A stretch of 44,622 bases of DNA, taken from positions 1-44,622 of the forward strand of contig JAUVIR010000026.1 in NCBI GenBank assembly GCA_030592645.1, in the 5' to 3' direction. A program made the translations under genes and the position numbers. The stretch comes from Candidatus Fermentibacterota bacterium. GTDB taxonomy: Bacteria; Fermentibacterota; Fermentibacteria; Fermentibacterales; JCC-6. The notes under the pieces were generated by a model. It saw only the letters and a program-made list of their open reading frames with translations, was not told the origin of the DNA and made no database searches. Of this stretch, positions 34,114 through 41,973 are shown piece by piece. The stretch's first letter is position 1. Every line of letters begins with the position of its first letter.

Positions 34114-34193
34114 GAAATACACCTCTTTCATCAAGTTTCAGTACTTCTCTTCATGTGCCGGAATACGGGGAAACCGCAGACAAACCGGGGGAG

Positions 34194-34209
34194 ATAGTGC
34201 ATTCACTAT
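34194..34209 (+). promoter_or_regulatory. Hairpin between ribosome-binding site and start codon
   Basis: ATAGTG (34194-34199) and CACTAT (34204-34209) form a perfect 6-bp stem with a CATT loop. The right arm includes the first two bases of the ATG at 34208. The GGGGGAG site lies just 5' of the stem, 14 or more bases from the ATG in linear sequence; folding would bring the two together. It may set translation efficiency. Confidence 0.4.
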
Positions 34210-35278
34210 GAAAATTGCATTCAATCTTGATTATGACCACTTGAAACGTACCGGAGTAGGTAGATACGGCATAGAACTTATAACTGCCTGGCTTGAAATC
34301 GGCATGGACTGTGAACTCTGGATGCTGCGGAATACAAAGGGTTCCACTCCTCCAATTGAAGGAATAGAAGACAGGATCAGGTACTTCCCTTTTCCCCGGA
34401 GAATAACTGATCATTTCTGGCCTTCGATCAAAGCTGTTGCTTCGGGAATAAAGTGGGTTCACAGCACAAACGGGATTCTGCTTCCACCGGGCCCCTTTTT
34501 CCGGCAGGTGGCAATGATTCACGATATGGGTCCCTACCTCTTCGGACACATGAAAGCTTCAGAAGATACTGAGCCGTGGAAAATCAGATTAAGAAACATT
34601 GCGAAAAGGGCTGACTGTATCACTGTAAACTCAAAATCAACAATGCAGGATCTTCTTAATGTCTTTCCCTCGGTGAAGGGAAAAGTGTTTCTGACTCCGC
34701 TTGGCATCGATCACTTTGCAGCACCCTGTTCTCCGCCTGATAAGCGAAACCATATTCTCGCAGTAGGAACTGTTGAACCCAGAAAAAATATTGATGGCCT
34801 GCTGAGAGCTTATTCCTCTCTTCGAAAGAGAAGAGATCTCCCGCCGCTTGTGATCGCTGGAATGGACGGATATCGGGCCGGAGAGTATAAGAAACTGGCC
34901 TGTGAACTGGGCATGGAAACCATGGTGAGATTCACGGGATACATCACAGACAAGGAGCTGACAGATCTTTACGCAAAAGCGCATTGCCTGGTTCACCCGG
35001 CTCACCACGAAGGGTTCGGTTTCACCGTGCCGGAGGCCTTTACGTGGGGGTTACCCGTGGTTGCATCAAACACCGGAGGACTGGGAGAGTTCTTCGCAGA
35101 AACCGCCTGGATGGTTGAACCTGCCGACTTCGAATCCATAGCCAACGGAATAGAACTTGCCCTGACATCAGGGGTTACAGCAGAGCAGGAACAAAAAAGA
35201 AAAGAGCTTTCTTCAAAGCTCACATGGAAAAATTGTGCTGCGACGACTTTAAGTGCACTGAAAACGATCAGTGGCTGA
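34208..35278 (+). CDS. GT4-family glycosyltransferase
   Basis: A 356-residue GT-B enzyme. It opens MKIAFNLDYDHLKRTGVGRYG and has AMIHDMGPYLF and TVNSKSTMQDL. The C-terminal domain shows LAVGTVEPRKN, FTGYITDKELTDLY, HPAHHEGFGFTVPEAFTWG (EX7E with Phe-Thr-Trp in the loop) and PVVASNTGGL. It follows its tandem relative at 33007 after 94 bp and was probably produced by an old duplication. Its stop is 36 bp from that of the convergent GreA-domain gene, which marks the end of the glycan region. Confidence 0.9.
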   Translation: MKIAFNLDYDHLKRTGVGRYGIELITAWLEIGMDCELWMLRNTKGSTPPIEGIEDRIRYFPFPRRITDHFWPSIKAVASGIKWVHSTNGILLPPGPFFRQVAMIHDMGPYLFGHMKASEDTEPWKIRLRNIAKRADCITVNSKSTMQDLLNVFPSVKGKVFLTPLGIDHFAAPCSPPDKRNHILAVGTVEPRKNIDGLLRAYSSLRKRRDLPPLVIAGMDGYRAGEYKKLACELGMETMVRFTGYITDKELTDLYAKAHCLVHPAHHEGFGFTVPEAFTWGLPVVASNTGGLGEFFAETAWMVEPADFESIANGIELALTSGVTAEQEQKRKELSSKLTWKNCAATTLSALKTISG

Positions 35279-35314
35279 CACTAAACAACAGGTATTTTCT
35301 TTTACGGGCAGTAT

Positions 35315-37423
35315 TCACTTTCCGGCAAGGCTGAGTATTTCAAGGGAGACAACTCTCCATTCTCTACTGTTATCTCCGGGAAGCACCACCATGTCTCCGA
35401 TGGTTTTCCCGAGAAGAGCATTCCCAAGAGGTGCCATGTAATTGATCCTGCCATTCTCCGGGTCTGCGTCCAGCGGGCCTACAACACCAATAGTCTGCAC
35501 TGTCTCCGCTCCGCCGCTTTCCTGGAGTTGTACCAGTATGCCCGGACTGACGGTATCAGCAGTGATCTCATCGGTCGGATATTCCCGGTACATCTGAAGA
35601 TCTGCAATCCACCTGTTCAGCTTATCCAGCAGCAGATCCCTCTTCTCAATCGCTGCGGCATATTCCGCGTTTTCGGATAAATCTCCATGAGAAGCAGCCT
35701 CTCCGATGGCTTCAGCTGCAGCCGGAACTTCTATCTGTTTGAGGCGGAGGCAGTCGGCTTCCCGCTGTTTGATAGCATTTGTACTTGAGAAAAGCGTATC
35801 GGATTCCCAGAAACGTTTCCTTAGCGCTTTTCCTATGGAAGAGCTTTTTCTTCGTGATATTTCTCTTCCAAGAAAGAGGCACAGGCCCTCATTCTGGGCT
35901 GTGGCGCTGGTAATGAAACTGTCCAGATAATTACTGAGTTTCCGGGCATCGATCGAAGAGAGGTAACTGTCCAGTTCTGATTTCAGAGGGCCGGTAAGAA
36001 AACGGATCACCTTTCTCTGGGTGTCAGCGGAGGAGAATATCAGGTAATCAAGGAAAAGAGCTGTTTGATTCTCTCCCAGGCTTTCATCCCGTTTGTCCCC
36101 CCGCGCGGCAAGAAATGTGAGTGTCCAGAGAAACCTGTCTGTTTCAGCAGGTTTTGAAAGATAGTCTCCTATACATTCGGTCAGAAGCTCGGGGTCGGAT
36201 TCCTCGAGGAAGGCGGCAGCATGTTCCCAGAGCGGGCGTCTGAGCCCTGACAGCAGGATTACTTTTTCACTTCGTTCGGTTCCCGCTGAGAAAAAGAGAT
36301 CGAGGTAATATTTTCTGCATGCGGGAGATTGAATTTCCCCGAGAGCTCTCTCGGCTCTGGCTGAAGTATTTTCGAGGAAATCACACTTCATTCCGGAGAA
36401 TGCTTCCGCCGAGCCTCTCTCGCTGAGAATCCAGCATAGCTCGAACAGAGAACCTGTTTCCGGGGTTGCGATGCTGCGTACTTCTTCCAGCAATCCTGTC
36501 AGCCTGCCTGAAAATGTACCCCCGCAGGATTTTAATAGAGCCTTGATCTGCTTGACCTTTTCCCGGATGGACTCTCTCTTCCGGCTGATTATCTTCCCTG
36601 CCCGCTCGAGAAATTCCACGTTCTCGTCAAGAAGAACTATACGGTCGCCCAGATCGAGAAAACCATCAGTTGAAGCCGATGTTTTTTTCAGTATTTTCCA
36701 TGCGTCCCCGACTGTGAATGCAGAATTGGAGAAGAAAGTATGCAGATCCCCGATGCAGATCTCTCCGGGATTCTCCAGAGGTTCCTCCGCCAGTCTGCAA
36801 AGAAATTCGGAAGGGGATTCGTTGAAAAGAGAGGAGAATTCTTCCATATTCCGCCAGGAGAGGACAGCAAGGGAACTGGAGGCTATCGGTCTTGTGAATT
36901 CGAGGACAACGTTCAGTTTCATGTCATGGTTCGAAGCTTTCTGAAAATCTATGGTGGCGTGTGTCCGGCTCATCCTTGTGATCTGTCCGATGCCGAAGGT
37001 GCTGTGGTAAAGATAACCATCTTTGTTGTACTTCATGAGCGAATTGAAGGCTTGCCATGATGACTGTACATCGCCGTTTTCCTTTTTGAGCCCGCTGAGT
37101 TTCAGAAAAAGTTCAAGAGGCTGAAACATCAGATAGTCATCCCTGAGCAGTTCAATAAGCGCTTTTCTTAAAGGTTCTGACTTTCGGAAAAGTACAGCCG
37201 CCTTAAGGAGGAAAGCGGAGAAAGCATCTTCTGCTTCGCTTTCCTTCTCTGTAATAATCAAATCGAGAAGCTCTGTGGCGAGGTCATGCTTACCATTGTT
37301 CTGAAGAACGGAGAAGGCATCGATCATTTCATCGTATGATACATCTCCGTCAAGGGTTTCAAGCAGCAGATCTGTCAAGGTATCGTAATCACCGGCACTT
37401 GCGGCATTGAGAATTTTAGACAA
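35315..37423 (-). CDS. Very long protein with C-terminal GreA/GreB domain
   Basis: A 702-residue protein; GreA itself is about 160 residues. The Gre module fills roughly residues 540-702. It has the coiled-coil tip motif DLSENAEY (residues 581-588), whose acidic residues reach the RNA polymerase active site to promote transcript cleavage, followed by the FKBP-like C-terminal domain (PLGNALLGKTIGD). The first 540 residues are mostly alpha-helical, and LYHSTFGIGQITRM near residue 135-150 looks like a small beta-rich insertion. Large GreA-domain proteins are known in spirochaetes, for example Borrelia. The start is TTG at 37423, 4 bases after AGGAGG. No separate short greA is in the window. Confidence 0.88.
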   Translation of the reverse strand: MSKILNAASAGDYDTLTDLLLETLDGDVSYDEMIDAFSVLQNNGKHDLATELLDLIITEKESEAEDAFSAFLLKAAVLFRKSEPLRKALIELLRDDYLMFQPLELFLKLSGLKKENGDVQSSWQAFNSLMKYNKDGYLYHSTFGIGQITRMSRTHATIDFQKASNHDMKLNVVLEFTRPIASSSLAVLSWRNMEEFSSLFNESPSEFLCRLAEEPLENPGEICIGDLHTFFSNSAFTVGDAWKILKKTSASTDGFLDLGDRIVLLDENVEFLERAGKIISRKRESIREKVKQIKALLKSCGGTFSGRLTGLLEEVRSIATPETGSLFELCWILSERGSAEAFSGMKCDFLENTSARAERALGEIQSPACRKYYLDLFFSAGTERSEKVILLSGLRRPLWEHAAAFLEESDPELLTECIGDYLSKPAETDRFLWTLTFLAARGDKRDESLGENQTALFLDYLIFSSADTQRKVIRFLTGPLKSELDSYLSSIDARKLSNYLDSFITSATAQNEGLCLFLGREISRRKSSSIGKALRKRFWESDTLFSSTNAIKQREADCLRLKQIEVPAAAEAIGEAASHGDLSENAEYAAAIEKRDLLLDKLNRWIADLQMYREYPTDEITADTVSPGILVQLQESGGAETVQTIGVVGPLDADPENGRINYMAPLGNALLGKTIGDMVVLPGDNSREWRVVSLEILSLAGK

Positions 37424-37496
37424 TCTTCCTCCTGTCTATGAGAAGCGGTAATATACTGAGTAGATGGCGGTATAAGTAATGGCAGGAGGGAAAAAA

Positions 37497-38393
37497 TTGG
37501 GCGATAAAGACGAATCCGAAAAAAAACTCAACCGAAGGCAGTTTCTTGGAAAAGCAGGCAAACTGGGCGGAGCCGTTTTCCTTTCCTCCCTTGCCGGGAA
37601 AGCCCTTGCCGGTGAGTGGGAACAGGCAAGGGAAGAGTTCTGGACCGACGGTACATTCAGACAACACACCGTTGACGCTTCGAGGGAAGCAGAGGGAATC
37701 ATCAGAGCGTTGATTGATGGAATTTGGGAGGAATTCTCAACGATAGACCTTCCGCAGCCCTTTATGGACTGGAACCTGACCGGGCGCCTTGAAGTGCTGG
37801 AGAACATATCAATGATGTTCAGTGGAGAGGGAGGTTCTCCGCCTTCCCTTGCAGGACCTCACAACGCAGCAATGGCGACATGGGGCGGAAGCAGGGCGGA
37901 CAGCAGGCTTGAGATAAACAACGCTTTCAAGGGAATGGGCCTTTGCCCCGAGCGGTCGGTAATTAAGGAACTTATTGCCCGGATGGAGGAGTTAATGGAA
38001 GGGGGTATGGGACCGAGGATGCAGTATCTCATAGACCTCTATTCCGATGCCTCGAATTTTGATCTGACTAAAATGATCTCGCTGGAGCTTTACAGTACCC
38101 CGGAATTCGAAACCCATACTTTCATTAATCTTATGGAACGCCCAACGACATCACTGGTGTTTCTGGATAGCAAATCGTACGAGGTAAGAGGTATTGGTCA
38201 GCTTGTAGCCCCCGGTGACACAGAAGCCGGAGATTACGCAAATGATATTGTGACATATACAAATATGGCTCACACCCTCTTCCACGGAGAGTTTCCGAAG
38301 CTGTACGCGGGAATTCTGGTCCATATAACAGCTGTGTTCGATAATACGCCGGGTACCGGCCGCGGAGTGAGGATTGCGCCGCCGCTGGTCTGA
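37497..38393 (+). CDS. Tat-exported protein of unknown function
   Basis: About 298 residues. The N-terminus has a twin-arginine signal: NRRQFLGKAG, then a hydrophobic run (GAVFLSSLAGKALAGE), with cleavage expected after ALA. The mature part (about 260 residues) contains no family I recognise. Traits seen are a Trp-rich opening, GGSRADSRLEINNAF, MGPRMQYLIDLYSDASNFDL and the C-terminal FPKLYAGILVHITAVFDNTPGTG. Tat export suggests folding or cofactor loading in the cytoplasm. The TTG at 37497 sits 5 bases after AGGAGGG. An in-frame ATG at 37479 lies before that site and is less likely. The gene diverges from the GreA-domain gene across about 73 bp. Confidence 0.7.
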   Translation: MGDKDESEKKLNRRQFLGKAGKLGGAVFLSSLAGKALAGEWEQAREEFWTDGTFRQHTVDASREAEGIIRALIDGIWEEFSTIDLPQPFMDWNLTGRLEVLENISMMFSGEGGSPPSLAGPHNAAMATWGGSRADSRLEINNAFKGMGLCPERSVIKELIARMEELMEGGMGPRMQYLIDLYSDASNFDLTKMISLELYSTPEFETHTFINLMERPTTSLVFLDSKSYEVRGIGQLVAPGDTEAGDYANDIVTYTNMAHTLFHGEFPKLYAGILVHITAVFDNTPGTGRGVRIAPPLV

Positions 38394-38398
38394 AGACT

Positions 38399-39100
38399 GT
38401 GAACACTGTGGATATTGTAAGAATGCCCGATGGAACCCTCCCTGCAATGTACTTTGTGGATCTTGACGGAACCCTTCTGTCAACATCTTCTGAGAAGTGC
38501 TTTCTGAAACACCTTCTGAAAAAGGGGATACTGTCACCACCGGCTTTCTTCAGGTTTCTCTCCTTTTATCTGCGCAGCCCCGGACGGACAATCCGGGAGG
38601 GAAAAGGGTGGAACAGAAACTACCTGACCGGCATACCGCCCGAGGTGATAAAGCGGGAAGCGGCGATATGTGCGGGGGAGCTAATTAAGAATTCCCTTCG
38701 AAGCTGGACAGTCCAATCGATTCGCGAACTTAATAATAGAGGATGTGAAACGGTTCTTCTGTCCGCCTCTCTTGATCAGATCGTGGCCGGCATAGCTGAG
38801 GATGTTTCGATAGACCTTATTCTGGCAAGCAGCCCCGCAATACTGAACAACAGGTTCACCGGCCGTTTGAATGATCTGCGTCCCTGGGGGAAGAGCAAAG
38901 CGGAGCTGATGCGTAGAATCTGCGATCAGAGAGGGATCGAACCGCTGAACTGCGCAACCGCTGGAGATTCCTGGGCTGACAGGTTCATCATGAATGAATG
39001 CGGTTGTTCAATTGCCGTATGTCCGGACAGGAAACTGAGAAAACTTGCAGTAAGCCGAAACTGGAGGATCGTGGAGGGCAGGCACACCAAGTGGGCGTAG
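38399..39100 (+). CDS. HAD-superfamily phosphatase (HAD-IB, SerB-like)
   Basis: A 233-residue HAD hydrolase of the phosphoserine-phosphatase-like subgroup. Motif I is DLDGTLL (about residue 22, nucleophile Asp), motif II is LLSASLDQ, the conserved Lys is in WGKSKAEL, and motif III/IV is AGDSWADRFI. Between motifs I and II lies a helical cap of about 65 residues, as in the HAD-IB group (phosphoserine phosphatase, PGP-phosphatase). The substrate is unknown. The open frame starts at a GTG 5 bases after the preceding stop. ATG 38423 or 38447 are equally possible, since none has a strong site. The stop overlaps the next gene start by one base. Confidence 0.82.
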   Translation: MNTVDIVRMPDGTLPAMYFVDLDGTLLSTSSEKCFLKHLLKKGILSPPAFFRFLSFYLRSPGRTIREGKGWNRNYLTGIPPEVIKREAAICAGELIKNSLRSWTVQSIRELNNRGCETVLLSASLDQIVAGIAEDVSIDLILASSPAILNNRFTGRLNDLRPWGKSKAELMRRICDQRGIEPLNCATAGDSWADRFIMNECGCSIAVCPDRKLRKLAVSRNWRIVEGRHTKWA

Positions 39101-39966
39101 TGAAAGCTATTGGTGCGTTTTCGGGCGGACTGGACAGTATGCTCGCGGCCCTTCTGCTGAAATCGCAGGGCATAGAGGTGGAACTGGTCTCTTTCGCCAG
39201 CCCGTATTTTTCATCGGAAAAAGGCTGCAACGGAGCCAGGCAGCTGAATCTTCCCTGGAGAGAAATCGATTATACCGCCGAAATGATGCTTCTGCTGAAG
39301 AACCCTCCGAGTGGATTCGGGAAGAACCTCAACCCCTGCATCGACTGCCATGCAGGGATGTTTCGGATACTGGGAGACATTGCTGCATCAGAGGGTTACG
39401 ATATAATTTTCTCCGGAGAAGTCGCGGGACAGCGGCCCATGTCTCAGAACAAAAACTCTCTTAACCGGGTTGCCCGCCTGTCCGGTTATCCAGAATTGCT
39501 TCTGCGGCCGCTCTCGGCAAAGCTTCTGAGAATTACCGATCCGGAACAGAGAGAACTTGTTAACAGGGACCTGCTGCTGGACTTTTCCGGAAGAAGCAGA
39601 AAACCCCAGATGAAACTCGCTGAGGAATACGGGATCAAATACATCAATCCCGGAGGAGGGTGTCTGCTCACCGATCCCAATTACTGCGGCAGGCTGAGGC
39701 TTCTCTTTGAAATCCCCGGATTGCTCACCGCACGGAACGCAAGATTGATAAGACATGGCCGGCTGTTCAGAATTTCGAAGGACACCATAGCCCTTGTGGG
39801 CCGGGACGAAAAGGATAATGAAAAGCTTGAATCCCTGGTTTCCAGCGAGATCACCTTCGCGCTGGAAGATGAGCCGGGACCCACAGGGGTTCTTATAGGA
39901 AATCCTGAAATGCTTCCCGAACTTATCAGGCTCGTAGAGCAATACGCAGGGATCGGGAAACCGTAA
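39100..39966 (+). CDS. PP-loop ATPase, ThiI/MnmA-like tRNA thiolation-type protein
   Basis: A 288-residue enzyme of the adenine nucleotide alpha-hydrolase group. The PP-loop is AFSGGLDSMLA at the N-terminus; PCIDCHAGMF follows with a CxxC pair, then GEVAGQRPMSQNKNSLNR and LLRPLSAKLL, LDFSGRSRKPQ and NPGGGCLLTDPNYC. These match the family usually annotated as ThiI-like or tRNA 2-thiouridylase-like, without a THUMP domain. A C-terminal part of about 80 residues resembles the NFACT-R-type region found in some of these proteins. The likely act is adenylation of a tRNA uridine and sulfur transfer through the Cys pairs. The start is GTG within TAGTG; a GTG at 39091 is also possible. Confidence 0.82.
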   Translation: MKAIGAFSGGLDSMLAALLLKSQGIEVELVSFASPYFSSEKGCNGARQLNLPWREIDYTAEMMLLLKNPPSGFGKNLNPCIDCHAGMFRILGDIAASEGYDIIFSGEVAGQRPMSQNKNSLNRVARLSGYPELLLRPLSAKLLRITDPEQRELVNRDLLLDFSGRSRKPQMKLAEEYGIKYINPGGGCLLTDPNYCGRLRLLFEIPGLLTARNARLIRHGRLFRISKDTIALVGRDEKDNEKLESLVSSEITFALEDEPGPTGVLIGNPEMLPELIRLVEQYAGIGKP

Positions 39967-39993
39967 TCCCTGACGAGAAACAACCTCCATTAC

Positions 39994-40023
39994 TTGACAT
40001 TCTCAGAAAAGTGAATATTTAAT
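39994..40023 (+). promoter_or_regulatory. Sigma70-like promoter of the ABC exporter operon
   Basis: TTGACA (39994-39999) is followed after 18 bases by TTTAAT (40018-40023). Transcription would begin near 40030 and leave a leader of about 150 bases before the ATG at 40180, which contains a short open frame and two stems. Confidence 0.5.
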
Positions 40024-40053
40024 CGGTTCTCTACTCAATCGAAGGGCACCATT

Positions 40054-40083
40054 ATGACCAGGATCAAAAGACTGTTTAGCTAG
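40054..40083 (+). CDS. Possible 9-codon leader peptide before ABC exporter genes
   Basis: ATG ACC AGG ATC AAA AGA CTG TTT AGC TAG encodes MTRIKRLFS. AAGGG (40042-40046) stands 7 bases before the ATG, inside the transcript predicted from the promoter at 39994. Downstream, CTGATT-TC-AATCAG (40111-40124) and ACGGG-ACAA-CCCGT (40146-40159) can form stems. Short leader peptides that sense ribosome stalling control some multidrug ABC heterodimers, such as BmrCD behind BmrB in Bacillus. Whether this frame is translated is unproven. Confidence 0.35.
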   Translation: MTRIKRLFS

Positions 40084-40179
40084 TTCAGAAGCCAGCTGCT
40101 CCGCAGAGGGCTGATTTCAATCAGTTTCAAGAACAGATATTGATCACGGGACAACCCGTTTCATACAGGGAATAATGAG

Positions 40180-41973
40180 ATGCACTTTAACTTTGATGAC
40201 ACACACGATGATTCTTCGATCAGGAAAACATCCACATTCGGTGTTTTGAGGAAGATCTATCCCTTTTTAAGGCCTCACAAGAAATCTTTTGCTATCGCAA
40301 CAGTCCTGCTCTTCCTGTCCGTCGCGGGTGAGCTTACGGGGCCTCTTATACTCCGAATGGTGATCGACACCGCGATTCCCGACAAATCGGTGCGGGACAT
40401 TGTGTTCTATTCCCTTCTGTTTGCCGGAACGTTCACGTTCGCCATGGTAATGTCCTATCTGCAGGTGATGATCACCACAAAAGTAGGGCTTTCTGTGGTT
40501 CGGGACCTGAAGGAGAAGGTTTTCCGGCACATGCTCACCCTCTCCCTGTCATTTTTCGACAGTAATCCCACGGGAAAGCTCATGGCGAGGGTCGAAAGCG
40601 ATTCAGAAAAGGTACGGATGCTGTTCAGCGATGTTTCCATGGCGCTGCTGCGAAACGTGGCGATGGTTTTCGGTACTCTGGGAATAATGCTCGCCGCCGA
40701 CGCCGAAATAACAAAATGGATCGTACTTCTATTGCTGCCTGTGGCACTGCTGACTGTGCCGGTTCTTAAAAAAATGAGAAAGCTATATAGAAGGGTCAGG
40801 TCGGCCTACGCGCGCATATCCGGCTTCATAGCAGAATACGTGAGATCGGTTCCTGTTCTTCAGGTATTCGGCGCCACAGGGATGGCAGCCCACAGGGTTC
40901 ATGTGGAGGGGGAGCGGTTTTTAAACAGAGAAGTCAGGGCTTACTTCTGGGAGTATGGATTCTGGAGTTTTCTTGGAAGCTGCGAGATACTTGCTGTCAT
41001 CGTTATCCTTCTTTCCGGCAGGGCAGGAGTTATCGCCGGTGCCGTCAGTATTGGTACGGTTATCATGTTCGTTGAGTATACGAGGCGGCTCTTCGGCCCG
41101 GTTGTGATGTTCTCCGAAACCCTGAACATGGTTCAGCGGGCGGCGGCTTCCGCGGAACGGCTCTTTGATATTCTTGCCACCGAAACACTCACTCCGGATG
41201 GACATCTTGATGATGAAGATTTTCCCGGCGACTGGAAAGAGATCCGTTTTGAGAACATCTGGTTCAGATATCCAGAAGGCAAGTGGGTTCTTAAGGGTGT
41301 CAGCTTCACTCTGACCAGGGGGACAATGGTTGCTCTGGTGGGTTCCAGCGGAGGCGGCAAAAGCACGATAGTGAGCCTGCTGATGAGATTCTACGAGCCT
41401 TCGGAAGGCAGGATCACCATCGACGGCATCGATATCAGGGAATTCTGCCTGAGTGTCTGGAGAAGCAGACTGGGGCTTGTTCTTCAGAACGTAAACCTGT
41501 TTTCCGGAACACTCTCTGAGAACCTGACGGTTTTCAGGGAAGGGATCCCGGTATCGAAGCAGATAGACGCTCTGAAGATTATAGAAGCCGAAGATATCCT
41601 TGAAGTCATTCCCGGTGGACTGGACGGCAGCATAAGCGAAGGCGGTCTGAATATTTCGATGGGTCAGCGCCAGCTTATCAACTACGCCAGAGCTGTTCTT
41701 TCAGAACCCGATATACTTGTTCTGGACGAAGCTACATCCTCGGTTGACCCCGGTACGGAGAAACGGATTCAGAGATCAACAGATCTTATAGTGAGGAACA
41801 GGACTGCGCTGGTGGTCGCCCACCGCCTGAGCACAGTAACCCATGCGTTCAGAATTCTTGTGGTACAGCATGGGGTAATAGCCGAAGAGGGGACACATGA
41901 AGATCTTCTGAGGCTTGAAGGGATATATGCCGGTCTGTGCCGTCTGCAGCTGCAGGGGGTTTCCGATGCCTGA
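40180..41973 (+). CDS. ABC exporter half-transporter, subunit with consensus ATPase residues and altered signature
   Basis: A 597-residue fused TMD-NBD protein of the MsbA/multidrug type. Six TM helices fill about 30-330. The NBD has Walker A GSSGGGKST (about 387-395), a Q-loop in VLQNVNLFSGT, and Walker B ILVLDEATSS with the catalytic Glu. The switch His is in VVAHRLS. The signature, normally LSGGQ, reads ISMGQ (about 490). The next gene overlaps by 8 bases and has the complementary defects, so the two probably make one heterodimeric exporter for a drug, lipid or glycolipid. The start ATG follows GGGA. Confidence 0.93.
   Translation: MHFNFDDTHDDSSIRKTSTFGVLRKIYPFLRPHKKSFAIATVLLFLSVAGELTGPLILRMVIDTAIPDKSVRDIVFYSLLFAGTFTFAMVMSYLQVMITTKVGLSVVRDLKEKVFRHMLTLSLSFFDSNPTGKLMARVESDSEKVRMLFSDVSMALLRNVAMVFGTLGIMLAADAEITKWIVLLLLPVALLTVPVLKKMRKLYRRVRSAYARISGFIAEYVRSVPVLQVFGATGMAAHRVHVEGERFLNREVRAYFWEYGFWSFLGSCEILAVIVILLSGRAGVIAGAVSIGTVIMFVEYTRRLFGPVVMFSETLNMVQRAAASAERLFDILATETLTPDGHLDDEDFPGDWKEIRFENIWFRYPEGKWVLKGVSFTLTRGTMVALVGSSGGGKSTIVSLLMRFYEPSEGRITIDGIDIREFCLSVWRSRLGLVLQNVNLFSGTLSENLTVFREGIPVSKQIDALKIIEAEDILEVIPGGLDGSISEGGLNISMGQRQLINYARAVLSEPDILVLDEATSSVDPGTEKRIQRSTDLIVRNRTALVVAHRLSTVTHAFRILVVQHGVIAEEGTHEDLLRLEGIYAGLCRLQLQGVSDA

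Noticed and set aside
39388-39990. 200-codon antisense frame opposite the ThiI-like gene
   Set aside because: The plus strand has unmistakable PP-loop motifs; the antisense frame has no domain features.
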